A stretch of DNA of 64,000 nt from CAXMQZ01 sp963707075 (GTDB lineage: Bacteria > Acidobacteriota > Thermoanaerobaculia > Multivoradales > JAHEKO01): NCBI GenBank assembly GCA_963707075.1, contig CAVPOX010000004.1:1-64000 (forward strand), written 5' to 3'. Below are positions 36,031 to 44,878 of the stretch, one piece after another. The position numbers and the translations under genes are program-made. Each line of letters begins with the position of its first letter. The first letter of the stretch is position 1. The notes beneath the pieces were generated by a model. That model saw only the letters and a program-made list of their open reading frames with translations. It searched no databases and had not been told where the DNA came from.

Positions 36031-37212
36031 ATGAAGAAGATCGTTGTTCTCGGTGCAGGCCTGGTCGGTCGTGAGGTCGCTCGCGATCTGGCCCCGGATT
36101 TCGAGGTCATATCGGTCGACAGCAGTGCGGCGAACCTGGAGAAGATCGGCTCGCAGTACTCTATCGAGAAGCGGGTCGCCGATCTTGCGGACAGCAAGGT
36201 GGTGGCCGAGTCGGTCGAGTCGGCGGATGTCGTCGTGGGTGCGCTGCCAGGCTCCATGGGTAAGGCAACGCTGGAGACGGTCATCAAGGCCGGCAAGAAC
36301 GTCGTCGACATCGCCTTCTTTCCGGAGAATCCCTTCGAGCTCGAGGACCTCGCCAGGGACCACGGCGTCTCCGCGCTGGTGGATTTCGGCGTCGCTCCCG
36401 GCTTGAGCAATCTCCTGATGGGGTTTCAGAATGCCCGCATGGAGGCGGTCGAGCGATTCGAGTGTCTCGTCGGAGGGCTACCGGTAGTCCGGGATTGGCC
36501 TTTCGAGTACAAGGCGGGATTCTCTCCGGCCGATGTCGTCGAGGAGTACACGCGACCGGCCCGCTACGTGGAGAACGGTCGCATGGTGACGCGGCCAGCG
36601 TTGTCCGATCCAGAAGTGGTTCATTTCGAAGGTGTCGGGGCGCTCGAGTCGCTAAACACCGATGGTCTGCGCACTCTGGCGACAACGATGTGGTGTCCCA
36701 ATATGAAGGAAAAGACCCTGCGCTACCCCTACCATGGGCGTTTCATGGAAGCGCTGCGACAGGTGGGTTTCTTCGACAAGGAACCGATCACCGTCAACGG
36801 CGTCGACATCTCACCGTTGGCATTCACCTCTGCGCTGATGTTTCCGCACTGGACCTTCGACGAGGGCGAAGAGGAGTTCACCGTCATGCGGGTCGTGATC
36901 GAAGGCCGACTCGCCGATGGGAAGCATGAACGCGTCACCTACGACCTGCTGGACCGCTACGATCGGGAGCGCGGGGTGACCTCCATGGCCAGAACCACCG
37001 GCTATACCTGCACGGCCGGGGTTCGCCTCCTGGCTGACGGGATGTTCACCCGCAGGGGGATCTGCCCACCCGAATTCGTCGGCGAGGATCCTTTGTGCAC
37101 CGACTTCGTGCTGGCTCATCTGGCAGCTCGTGGGGTCCAGCTCAAGAAGACAGTGGAACCGGTAGAGATTGTCGTGTCGAGCTCTCAAAGTCTCGGCGCA
37201 CCACTCGGCTGA
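36031..37212 (+). CDS. Saccharopine dehydrogenase-like NAD(P)-binding protein
   Basis: A 393-residue enzyme. N-terminal Rossmann fold KKIVVLGAGLVGREVARDL, with Asp at the end of the second strand (ISVDSSAANL) suggesting NAD preference. The C-terminal domain (ALVDFGVAPGLSNLLMG, GLPVVRDWPFEYKAGFSP, YTRPARYVENG) fits the Sacchrp_dh_NADP/saccharopine dehydrogenase C-terminal families, some of which act on lysine or carboxynorspermidine. The start at 36031 follows GAGGAGG by 6 bases. There are no adjacent lysine or polyamine genes, so the substrate is open. Confidence 0.85.
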   Translation: MKKIVVLGAGLVGREVARDLAPDFEVISVDSSAANLEKIGSQYSIEKRVADLADSKVVAESVESADVVVGALPGSMGKATLETVIKAGKNVVDIAFFPENPFELEDLARDHGVSALVDFGVAPGLSNLLMGFQNARMEAVERFECLVGGLPVVRDWPFEYKAGFSPADVVEEYTRPARYVENGRMVTRPALSDPEVVHFEGVGALESLNTDGLRTLATTMWCPNMKEKTLRYPYHGRFMEALRQVGFFDKEPITVNGVDISPLAFTSALMFPHWTFDEGEEEFTVMRVVIEGRLADGKHERVTYDLLDRYDRERGVTSMARTTGYTCTAGVRLLADGMFTRRGICPPEFVGEDPLCTDFVLAHLAARGVQLKKTVEPVEIVVSSSQSLGAPLG

Positions 37213-37348
37213 ACCGTCTTCAGGAGTTTCAAGTTGGGAGAGGCTGGCTCTTCCCTTGTCTCGGTTCGTCCGGTTGGGGCAGCGGTCCGCGATTCTTGCT
37301 AGGCTGATTGAGAAAGCCGACACTCTGGCGGTGTCAGGAGGTCTCGAC

Positions 37349-40006
37349 ATGCTCGACCGGCGCGCTTTGCTCATGGCAGTTGTTCTTTGCTGCGGGCTGA
37401 CAGCCACGCGTGTGCCCGCAGGCGATACCGATGCCTACAGACAGGCTCTCTGGCGACTCGAGTACGAGTTCGTGAGCTGGGCCGAGCTCGAGGAGGTGGA
37501 TGCGAGAATGGGTGTTCCGGTGGCCCGCCGTGGCCAGACCCTGGAGCGGTTCTTGTCTCGACTGGAGTTCTGGGAGTCCGAGATCGGGACCCTGGACACT
37601 GGAACCGCTGCGGAGCTGCAGAGAAAGATCGCGGCGATTCGTTCGCGCATCGAGTCCTGGCCTGGACCCGATGTTGCGGTTCGCGGTAGCCGGGGGTCGG
37701 GTCGCTTTCCTTTCGGTTGGGATCCTGTCGAGCCTCGTCCGGTCGTGCCCACCGCTGTGTGCACCCAGGCTCGGCCTGTTTCTGCGGAAACGGTTTCCTG
37801 GTCGACGACCGACTACTCACAGTCGGAATCGAGCCGGATGGTTGCTTGGTTTGACGCGTCGGACCTGCCTTCCGGCTGGTACCGCTTGCAGACAGTGGGT
37901 TCAGATGCGGACACCGCGTTGACCGTATTCGATGGATGTGGAGGAGCTGTTCTCGGGGCAAATGACGACTCTCTGGGTCTCCAATCCCGACTCGCCGTTT
38001 TGAAGAAAGACACTTCAGAGTTGATAGTGAGAGTCGAGATCGAATCCCCTGAGGGGCAGCAACTCTTGCTCTTGAGCCTTGATGGTGTGGGGGCGGGGAG
38101 TGTCACGGGAACAGTTCGCGATGATGCCACTGGCCAGTCGATCGAGAGCGTGTCTGTTCGCCTCTATGATGCGAGTGGATCGTACGCGGGAGGCGACTGG
38201 ACGGGAGCCGATGGGGTTTTTCGATTCGATGGACTGGATCCTGGTACCTACTTCTTGAAGACAGAGAACACCGACAACTATGTCGACGAGATTTGGGATG
38301 GAATCCCGTGCGAGGAGTCCTGTGAGGCCACTGATGGCGACCCGATCGAGGTCACGTTCTTCGTCGTGCAGGGAATTGACTTCGAGTTGTCTGCCGGCGC
38401 CAGCATCGGTGGTGTGATCGTCGACCGCGCTGGGCACCTGGTGAAAACCGGCGATATCGAGCTGTTTGACCAGACCGGCTTTCGACTCGAGCGCACGTAC
38501 CTGGACAGTCTCGGCCGGTATGAGTTTCGCGGACTCATGGGTGGCACCTACTTCCTGGCCACCGATCTCCGTGGGTATCAGGACGAGCTTTGGGACAATA
38601 TCCCCTGCGATGGATACTGCGACCCGATGCTGGGAAACCAGATCGTACTTTTGCCGCTCGAGAAAGCTTCCGGCTTTGACTTTGTTGTCGAGGCTCTCGG
38701 AACCATTTCAGGCCGTCTGACCGATTCGCAGTCCGGTCTTCCGGTAGTGGGTGGACCGGTGGTTCTCGAGCGCTCTGACGGAGGGGACTCTGACTGGGAA
38801 TACTCCGATGTACATGGCAATTGGGTTTCTGACGGCTTGTTGCCCGGCACCTACTTCGTGGGAACGAGCTTCTATGGGGTGTATCAGAATCAGGTCTATG
38901 ACGGCATACCGTGTGATCCGGACTGCAGATGGGATGAAGGGACACCTATCGCACTCTCCAACCAGGAGGAGATCACCGGTATCGATATCGCGCTCGAACG
39001 CCTGGGAGGCATCTCGGGATCTGTATTGGCTGCCTCGAGTGGAACCCCGCTGGCCGACCTGTGGGTGGAAGCCTGGAACTCATTCGGACAACTTGTCGAT
39101 TCAGGATACAGCTCAACACTGGGCAGATATGAGTTGGCTGATCTGTTGCCCGGAACCTACTTCGTTTTGACCGACGAAGACGGAGCCTTCATTGATCAGT
39201 TGTTCGACGAAATCCCTTGTTTTGGCGGCCCGCCTTCGGGGTGTGATCCGGTCCTGGGGACGCCCATCCCCATCGCCCTGGGAGAAGTACGATTCGGCGT
39301 CGATTTCAGGCTCTCTCTCGGTGGGACACTTCGTGGAGCTGTGCGCGATGCAGCCACAGGTGAACCGGTCGCGGATTCCCGCCTCAGGATTTTCGGATCA
39401 GGCGGCCAGTTGTTGAGAATCGTCGAGGTCGATTCCCGCGCCCAGTATTTGACTGCTGGGCTCCCTGCCGACGACTACTTCTTGCAGACAGATTCCGACA
39501 GTCACCTCGACCAACTCTGGAAAGGGTTCGAATGCGAGGGGGGCTGCAATCCCCTGACCGGAACACCGATCCCGCTTGATCTTGGAGCGCTTGTCGAGAA
39601 CCTCGATTTCGCGCTCGTCTTGCAGGGAGGCATCTCCGGATTTGTTACCGATGGTGCGGGAGATCCTGTGGCAGGCGTCCATATGCATGCCTGGAACTCT
39701 GCCGGTGAGGCTGTCGCGGGCGATCTCACGGATGCCAGAGGTTTGTATCAAATCGAATTGAGCTCCGGTTTTTACACTCTCTCGACCCATGTTCCGGACG
39801 GATATCTGAACCAGCTCTGGAAAAGTAAGTCTTGCCCGCTCGGGGCCGCGATCCATGGTCTGTGCGATCCTCTGACTGGCGATCGAATCACCGTGGTGGG
39901 GGCTGAACCTGTTCAGGTCGGTTTCGACTTCAGACTTGACGAAGAGATCTTCCTGGATGATTTCGAGTCAGGGAGTTTCTCAGCCTGGTCGGGTGTCTCC
40001 GAGTAG
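37349..40006 (+). CDS. Secreted protein with six Cys-paired carboxypeptidase-regulatory-like repeats and C-terminal FESG motif
   Basis: An 885-residue protein. AGGAGG lies 8 bases before the ATG. A signal peptide (RRALLMAVVLCCGLTATRVPAG) and a helical N-terminal part (about 25-115) lead to a pre-peptidase-like region (about 140-245). Then six repeats of ~100-110 residues follow (250-863). Each opens with a G-x-I-S-G-x-V strand (CarboxypepD_reg/SdrD-B-like), contains a GTYFL.T strand and ends with a signature like DEIWDGIPCEESC or DQLWKGFECEGGCNPLTGTPI, with two cysteines likely to form a disulfide. The C-terminus is DDFESGSFSAWSGVSE, a motif shared with four other proteins here. Likely an adhesin or surface protein. 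Confidence 0.85.
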   Translation: MLDRRALLMAVVLCCGLTATRVPAGDTDAYRQALWRLEYEFVSWAELEEVDARMGVPVARRGQTLERFLSRLEFWESEIGTLDTGTAAELQRKIAAIRSRIESWPGPDVAVRGSRGSGRFPFGWDPVEPRPVVPTAVCTQARPVSAETVSWSTTDYSQSESSRMVAWFDASDLPSGWYRLQTVGSDADTALTVFDGCGGAVLGANDDSLGLQSRLAVLKKDTSELIVRVEIESPEGQQLLLLSLDGVGAGSVTGTVRDDATGQSIESVSVRLYDASGSYAGGDWTGADGVFRFDGLDPGTYFLKTENTDNYVDEIWDGIPCEESCEATDGDPIEVTFFVVQGIDFELSAGASIGGVIVDRAGHLVKTGDIELFDQTGFRLERTYLDSLGRYEFRGLMGGTYFLATDLRGYQDELWDNIPCDGYCDPMLGNQIVLLPLEKASGFDFVVEALGTISGRLTDSQSGLPVVGGPVVLERSDGGDSDWEYSDVHGNWVSDGLLPGTYFVGTSFYGVYQNQVYDGIPCDPDCRWDEGTPIALSNQEEITGIDIALERLGGISGSVLAASSGTPLADLWVEAWNSFGQLVDSGYSSTLGRYELADLLPGTYFVLTDEDGAFIDQLFDEIPCFGGPPSGCDPVLGTPIPIALGEVRFGVDFRLSLGGTLRGAVRDAATGEPVADSRLRIFGSGGQLLRIVEVDSRAQYLTAGLPADDYFLQTDSDSHLDQLWKGFECEGGCNPLTGTPIPLDLGALVENLDFALVLQGGISGFVTDGAGDPVAGVHMHAWNSAGEAVAGDLTDARGLYQIELSSGFYTLSTHVPDGYLNQLWKSKSCPLGAAIHGLCDPLTGDRITVVGAEPVQVGFDFRLDEEIFLDDFESGSFSAWSGVSE
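38096..39937 (+). repeat. Six tandem coding repeats (about 100-110 codons each)
   Basis: In-gene repeats diverged at both DNA and protein level. The six signature segments read IPC-x3-C, IPC-x3-CDP, IPC-x3-C, IPC-x6-CDP, FEC-x3-CNP and KSC-x8-CDP, each followed by a G-x-x-I strand. Confidence 0.8.
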
Positions 40007-40121
40007 ACCCAGGGAGGGGCGTTGTGAACTCGGTCTCCTGATTTGCGATCGCGTAGCGAACCTCAGCGATCGAGGATCCGTACTAATCTGCAGGGTCAAC
40101 TACAGGCCGGGGAGGTGCTCT

Positions 40122-40595
40122 ATGGAGTCGACGCTCGCATATCTGATCGATCTGTACGACGCGGGCAAGCTGACGCGCAGACAGTTGGTTGCCAGCCTGG
40201 TGGCTACGGCCGGCATGGGCAGTGTGACGGGGAAGGCCGAGGCCGCTACGGGGCCGACCTTCCAGGCGACGAGGCTCAACCACCTTGCCTTGAGCGTTAC
40301 CGATGTGGCGCGTAGCCGAGATTTCTACGTCCGCCATCTCGGTCTCCGGGTGACCAGCGACTCGGCGCCGCACAACTGCTTCCTGGACTGTGGACCCAAT
40401 TTTGTCGCCTTGTTTCGGGGCGAGGAAGCCGGCATGCACCACTACTGCTATTCCATCGCAGATTTCGACACCGAGGAAGTCGCCGTGGGGCTGCGCGAAG
40501 TCGGTCTCGAGCCCGACATCCAGGGGCGTCGAATCTACTTTCCGGATCCGGATGGTCTGACAGTCCAGTTGGCGTCTGAGAGTCACGGCGCATGA
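40122..40595 (+). CDS. VOC-superfamily (glyoxalase/bleomycin-resistance-like) protein with twin-arginine-type N-terminus
   Basis: A 157-residue protein. Its start has GGGGAGG 6 bases upstream. Residues 1-45 form a helical leader with TRRQLVASLVATAGMGSV and then AEAA, which looks like a Tat signal (RR followed by a mildly hydrophobic stretch and an A-x-A-type cleavage site). The VOC fold follows: LNHLALSVTDVARSRDFYVRHLGLRV, HHYCYSIADFDTEEVAVGLREVGL and YFPDPDGLTVQLAS, carrying His and Glu/Gln candidates for a metal site. Tat export would imply folding and metal loading in the cytoplasm. The substrate is unknown. Confidence 0.82.
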   Translation: MESTLAYLIDLYDAGKLTRRQLVASLVATAGMGSVTGKAEAATGPTFQATRLNHLALSVTDVARSRDFYVRHLGLRVTSDSAPHNCFLDCGPNFVALFRGEEAGMHHYCYSIADFDTEEVAVGLREVGLEPDIQGRRIYFPDPDGLTVQLASESHGA

Positions 40596-40635
40596 GTGAG
40601 ACATTGCGGTCCCGCCAGCAGCTTGGCGCAGCGAG

Positions 40636-40665
40636 CCGACAAGAGTCGACGGGAGTCACTATAAT
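40636..40665 (+). promoter_or_regulatory. Sigma70-like promoter for the DUF2959 gene
   Basis: CCGACA and a consensus TATAAT (40660-40665) are 18 bases apart, and the ATG lies 32 bases after the -10. The Shine-Dalgarno AAGGAG sits before the ATG at 40698. Confidence 0.5.
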
Positions 40666-40697
40666 GGACCCTCAAATTCGATAAGGAGTCACTGAAC

Positions 40698-41339
40698 ATG
40701 CGCAGATTCACCGTAGTCACGATCGTCATGATCGCGTTGCTGGTCTCGATCACGGGTTTGGCGGGAGCCCAGTCGCAGGCGAGCTTCAAGCTCGCCGACA
40801 AGCTGATGAACAAGTCCCAGGCGCTGACCTCGGCCATCCGATCGACCAATCTCCAGGTCAAGAAGACCCTCGAGCGCTACAACTACATCATCGACGGCAA
40901 GGCGAGCGACCCACGAAAAGAGTACAAGAGCCTGGAGAAGGATCTGGGCAAGACCCTGAAGGAGAGGGAAAACGTGCGGGTCAAAGCCGAGTCGATGCAG
41001 GAAGCGGCTGACAATTACTTCGCCAGCTGGGAAGCCAGCCAGGCCGGGTACACCGATGCCGACCTGCGAGCCAAGAGTGAGGCTCGTCTGGCTGAAACCA
41101 AAGGCAACTACAGCAAGATTTTCGAGGCGGGTACGAAAGCGGCTGCGGATTTCGACGGCTTCATCGCCAAGATGGATGATCAGATCCGTTTCCTCGGACA
41201 GGATCTCAACCCTGCCGCCATCGCCGACCTTTCGGATGAGGCCGCCGGGCTCAACAAGCAGGCCGACGGATTCTTCAAGTCGATCACGGATACGCTCAAG
41301 ACGGCGACCGACTACACCAACTCCCTCAAGCCCCAGTAA
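40698..41339 (+). CDS. DUF2959-like exported coiled protein
   Basis: A 213-residue protein with a signal peptide (VVTIVMIALLVSITGLAGA). The mature protein is almost wholly helical. The order VKAESMQEAADNYFASWEASQAGYTDADLRAKSEARLAETKGNYSKIF then DQIRFLGQDLNPAAIADLSDEAAGLNKQADGFFKSI fits the DUF2959 family (conserved LF.EWE..L..Y and FLKHNLN..AI). Such proteins are periplasmic, of unknown function. It has its own promoter and is followed by a strong GGCCGGCC hairpin, so it is likely monocistronic. Confidence 0.82.
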   Translation: MRRFTVVTIVMIALLVSITGLAGAQSQASFKLADKLMNKSQALTSAIRSTNLQVKKTLERYNYIIDGKASDPRKEYKSLEKDLGKTLKERENVRVKAESMQEAADNYFASWEASQAGYTDADLRAKSEARLAETKGNYSKIFEAGTKAAADFDGFIAKMDDQIRFLGQDLNPAAIADLSDEAAGLNKQADGFFKSITDTLKTATDYTNSLKPQ

Positions 41340-41371
41340 CCCAGGGGGCCCAACCCCGGAAGTGTCGACGC

Positions 41372-41391
41372 GGCCGGCCCTTGGGCCGGCC
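41372..41391 (+). repeat. GGCCGGCC palindromic hairpin (copy 2)
   Basis: GGCCGGCCC, a 2-base gap and GGGCCGGCC form a perfect 9-bp inverted repeat 33 bases after the DUF2959 stop. It probably folds as an 8-bp stem with a short loop. It is related to the hairpin at 9124-9142 and may act as a terminator of the upstream gene. Confidence 0.45.
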
Positions 41392-41462
41392 GTGGCCGTC
41401 TTGGCGGATGGTCGAGCCGGAAAGTCTTATACTTAGACACCTTCACTTGTGGAGACCAGGCA

Positions 41463-44153
41463 TTGATCGGTCGGACACTCAAGCAGTACCGGATCACGGA
41501 GAAGCTCGGCCAGGGCGGCATGGGAGAGGTCTATCTGGCCGAGGATACCCGTCTAAAACGTCAGGTGGCGCTCAAGGTCTTGCCTGAAGAGGTGACCGCC
41601 GACCCGTCGCGCCGGGCACGGCTCGAGCGAGAGGCCCAGGCGGTTGCGGCACTGAATCACCCGAACATCGTGACCATCTATTCAGTGGAAGAGGTCGAAG
41701 GGCAGTTCTTCATCACCATGGAGCTGGTGAAGGGTCAATTGCTTTCGGCCTTGTTGAAACCGGATGGAATGGCACTGCCGCAGCTGTTTGACATCTTTAT
41801 CCCTCTGGCCGACGCCGTTGCCGCAGCCCACGAACGCGGCATCACTCACCGCGACCTCAAGCCCGACAATGTGATGCTCGACTCGGCCGGGAGGGTCAAG
41901 GTGCTGGACTTTGGCCTGGCCAAGGTCACCGAGGAGATGGCGGAAGGTTCCGAGTCGACTGATGCCACACATCTGCCAACCGCAGCTGTCACAGCCGAGG
42001 GCCAGATCCTCGGCACTGTGCACTACATGTCTCCAGAGCAGGCAGAAGGCAGGAGCGTCGACACCCGTTCCGACGTTTTCTCGCTCGGCATCGTCCTCTA
42101 CGAGATGCTCACGGGCACCCGTCCATTTCAAGGCCAATCTCCCATCTCGACGATTTCGGCAATTCTCAAGGACACGCCGGATTCGGTGACTGATCTCAAG
42201 ACAGGGCTCCCTCGACACATGGACCGGATTGTCCGCCGCTGTCTGCACAAGGATCCGGATCGTCGCTATCAGACCGCCAAGGAGCTTCGCAACGAGCTCG
42301 AGGAGCTGCAGGCGGAGCAAGAGAAGAGCCCTCTGGAACCCAGCGCGTCGTCGCCCCAGAGACCTGCTTGGATATGGCCAGCAGTTGCGGCGCTTGCCGT
42401 GATTTTCGCGGGTCTGATCGGCGTGAGTTGGTTGGGAAAGAACCGGTCCGAGGAACCGGTTTCGGCGTCTGCTGCTGATAGCTCGACAGAGGAATCGACC
42501 GCCGCGCTCGACGAGCGCAAAATGATCGTCGTCCTGCCCTTCGAAAACCTTGGTGAGGCCGAAGACGACTACTTTGCCGCCGGGGTTACCGAGGAGATCA
42601 CCACGCGGCTCGGAGCTGGCCAGGATCTGGGCGTCATCTCCGGCAACAGTGCCTTGCTCTATGCCGGGACCGGCAAAACAACGCAGCAAATCGGCAAAGA
42701 GCTGGGGGTGGACTATCTGCTGCAGGGCAAGATTCGCTGGGCACGTTTGGAAGATGGCACGAGTCGCGTGCGCATCACGCCTCAGCTGGTACGGGTTGCC
42801 GACGACACCCAGGTCTGGGCTGACAGCTTCGACGAGACCATCGAGGATGTCTTCACCGTTCAGACCGATATTGCCAACGAAGTCATCGAGCAGTTGGGCG
42901 TGGCCCTGGGTGCCGGGAGTCGGGATCTCCTCGACAAGCCGACGACCAGGAATCTCGAGGCCTGGCAGGCGTATCTGCGTGGGCGCCATTTCAACGATAC
43001 GCGACTGGGCACCAACAATACCCTGGCGGTGCAGACGCTCGAACGAGCGGTCGAGCTCGATCCGGAGTTCGTCGATGCCTGGGCCGAGCTCTCCAAAGCC
43101 CACTCCGCCCAGATGCATCTGGGAAACGACATTTCGGCGGAGCGGGATGCAAGGGCGCTTGAAGCCGCAGAGACCGCGATCCGACTGGGTCCGACCTCAG
43201 CGCGAGCGCACCTGGCAATGGGCTATTACCACTACTGGGGACACAAAGAATATGAACAGGCGATGGTCGAGTTCGATCTGGCCGAGAAGCTCTGGCCCAG
43301 CAGCTTCGAGGTGCTTTCGGCACGGGGGTTCGTGCGCCGTCGGCGGGGGGACTGGCAGGGTGCTCTCGACGACCTCGCACGCGCCTACGAGCTCAACCCG
43401 CTCGAGTTCCGGTCACCCTACGAAGTCGGCCTGACCCGTCAGGCTTTGGGTGACTTCGCGGGCGCCCGCGAGATGTTTCGGCGAACCTCCGACCTGCAAC
43501 CCGATTTCACCGAGAGTCTCTTCTGGTATGCACAGACTCTCTGGGTCGAGAGCGGCGATCTTGGGTTGGCAGGAGAGGCGATCGAGTCGATTCCGTCGGC
43601 ATTGACCGAGAACTGGGTGGTGCTGGCGAATTACCTCCAGTTCGCCTATGAGAGAGACTCGCAATCTGCCCTCGAATACCTGCCTCGTTACAATGAAGAG
43701 AAGATCGTCTTCATGCCCGTGGTCCTTCCTGTCAGTCTGCTTTCCGGCTGGGCCAGGAGCCTGGCAGGAGATGCTGCCGGCGCAGAGCGCGACTTCACGG
43801 CGGCTGCTTACTTTCTCGAAGCCATGTTGGATTCGAATCCGGATGACTACACCGCATTGGCCTCGCTCGGCCTGGCCTACGCCGGGCTTGGTCGCAAGCA
43901 GCAGGCACTGGAGCGAGGTCGGCACGCGGCATCCCTCTACGGGATGGACCACGACACCTTCTTTGGCCTCAATCTCGAGCAGTACGTAGCGAGGATCGAA
44001 GCGGAAGTTGGCGAGGACGATGCCGCCATCGAAAGGCTCGAGCGGCTGCTTTCGGTGCCCAACCCCTACCTCTCGCCTGCGGTCCTGCAGATCGATCCCG
44101 CCTGGGATCCATTACGCGACAATCCCCGCTTTGCGGCTCTTCTCGCTCAATAG
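41463..44153 (+). CDS. Ser/Thr protein kinase with TolB-N-like and TPR domains (kinase 4)
   Basis: An 896-residue transmembrane kinase that starts with TTG (MIGRTLKQYRITEKLG). The kinase domain is about 8-275: GQGGMGEVYLAED, Lys38 (VALKVL), HRDLKPDN with Asp131, DFGLAK from Asp149, SPEQAEG. A membrane helix lies at about 302-322. Residues about 340-490 (VVLPFENLGEAEDDYFAAGVTEEITTRL to VWADSFDETIEDVFTVQTDIA) are the TolB-N/FlgO-like domain seen in adenylate-cyclase and TPR regulators. The rest (about 500-895) is TPR. No cyclase domain is present, so it is a protein kinase with a borrowed sensor. The STAS-domain gene starts 65 bases downstream. Confidence 0.9.
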   Translation: MIGRTLKQYRITEKLGQGGMGEVYLAEDTRLKRQVALKVLPEEVTADPSRRARLEREAQAVAALNHPNIVTIYSVEEVEGQFFITMELVKGQLLSALLKPDGMALPQLFDIFIPLADAVAAAHERGITHRDLKPDNVMLDSAGRVKVLDFGLAKVTEEMAEGSESTDATHLPTAAVTAEGQILGTVHYMSPEQAEGRSVDTRSDVFSLGIVLYEMLTGTRPFQGQSPISTISAILKDTPDSVTDLKTGLPRHMDRIVRRCLHKDPDRRYQTAKELRNELEELQAEQEKSPLEPSASSPQRPAWIWPAVAALAVIFAGLIGVSWLGKNRSEEPVSASAADSSTEESTAALDERKMIVVLPFENLGEAEDDYFAAGVTEEITTRLGAGQDLGVISGNSALLYAGTGKTTQQIGKELGVDYLLQGKIRWARLEDGTSRVRITPQLVRVADDTQVWADSFDETIEDVFTVQTDIANEVIEQLGVALGAGSRDLLDKPTTRNLEAWQAYLRGRHFNDTRLGTNNTLAVQTLERAVELDPEFVDAWAELSKAHSAQMHLGNDISAERDARALEAAETAIRLGPTSARAHLAMGYYHYWGHKEYEQAMVEFDLAEKLWPSSFEVLSARGFVRRRRGDWQGALDDLARAYELNPLEFRSPYEVGLTRQALGDFAGAREMFRRTSDLQPDFTESLFWYAQTLWVESGDLGLAGEAIESIPSALTENWVVLANYLQFAYERDSQSALEYLPRYNEEKIVFMPVVLPVSLLSGWARSLAGDAAGAERDFTAAAYFLEAMLDSNPDDYTALASLGLAYAGLGRKQQALERGRHAASLYGMDHDTFFGLNLEQYVARIEAEVGEDDAAIERLERLLSVPNPYLSPAVLQIDPAWDPLRDNPRFAALLAQ

Positions 44154-44158
44154 TCCAG

Positions 44159-44181
44159 ACGCCGGCGTTCGACGCCGGTGT
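44159..44181 (+). terminator. Hairpin after kinase 4
   Basis: ACGCCGGCGT, a 3-base loop (tcg), then ACGCCGGTGT form a 10-bp stem with one G-T pair, 6 bases after the kinase stop. There is no T run, so it may attenuate rather than end transcription into the STAS gene. Confidence 0.45.
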
Positions 44182-44217
44182 ATTCGAGGGGCTATGATCG
44201 TGGCAGAGGTCGAACCC

Positions 44218-44619
44218 ATGAATATCTGGATTCTCCGGTACCCGGAACCCAGGACGCGCCCTGGCGCTCCCTGGACGCTGGTGGTCATCCAACGAGGCTC
44301 AGCGGGCGAGGAGTCCCAGATCGATCTGATCCAGATCGAAGGCCGCAGCCCAACCCTCCAAGAGATCGTCCAGACGCAGATCGATAGAGGACGAAAGTAC
44401 CTGGTGCTCGATCTGGGGCACGTCAAACACCTCGACTCGAGCGATCTGGCTCAGGTTCTGGGAGCGTTCAAGCTGGCGACGGAGGCCGACGGTCGTCTGG
44501 TCATCGCCAATTCCAATGCCCGCATTCGAGAGATTCTTCGCATTACTCGTCTCGAGGACGTCCTGCCCTTGTTCGACTCCATCGAAGCCGCGGCCGAGCA
44601 TTTTGACGGCTCCGGCTAG
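44218..44619 (+). CDS. STAS-domain (anti-sigma factor antagonist-like) protein
   Basis: A 133-residue protein. It has the STAS fold order: a strand, then TLQEIVQTQIDRGRKYLVLDLGHVKHLDSSDLAQVLGAFKLATEADGRLVIANSNARIREILRITRLEDVLPLF. Conserved DSS in LDSSDLAQV is the phosphorylatable Ser position of SpoIIAA-type proteins. It probably takes part in a partner-switching pathway with a kinase-phosphatase pair. The Met at 44218 is chosen for AGAGG 8 bases upstream; a Met at 44194 is the alternative. It is the only STAS protein in the window and follows a Ser/Thr kinase by one hairpin, so a functional link is plausible but unproven. Confidence 0.82.
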   Translation: MNIWILRYPEPRTRPGAPWTLVVIQRGSAGEESQIDLIQIEGRSPTLQEIVQTQIDRGRKYLVLDLGHVKHLDSSDLAQVLGAFKLATEADGRLVIANSNARIREILRITRLEDVLPLFDSIEAAAEHFDGSG

Positions 44620-44878
44620 CGTCCGTTCCGGTATCGAGAGCGCCCGCGACGAACTGGAGAAGGAGGCAGTCGTCACCGACTGAAGCAGTATTGAGCCTCG
44701 CGATCCTGCTTTTCCCCGATGCCTGCCGGCTCTTAACGGGTGGGGGAATCACTGTGCTATTTTGAGCTGCGTCCCAGCCCGGACGGCATTTGCAGACGAG
44801 CTGACTTGACGAGCTTCGACTCAGAGACTCAACCTTGCGGACCCAATGTCCGCGGATGATGACAGGAGGGAACCGACC

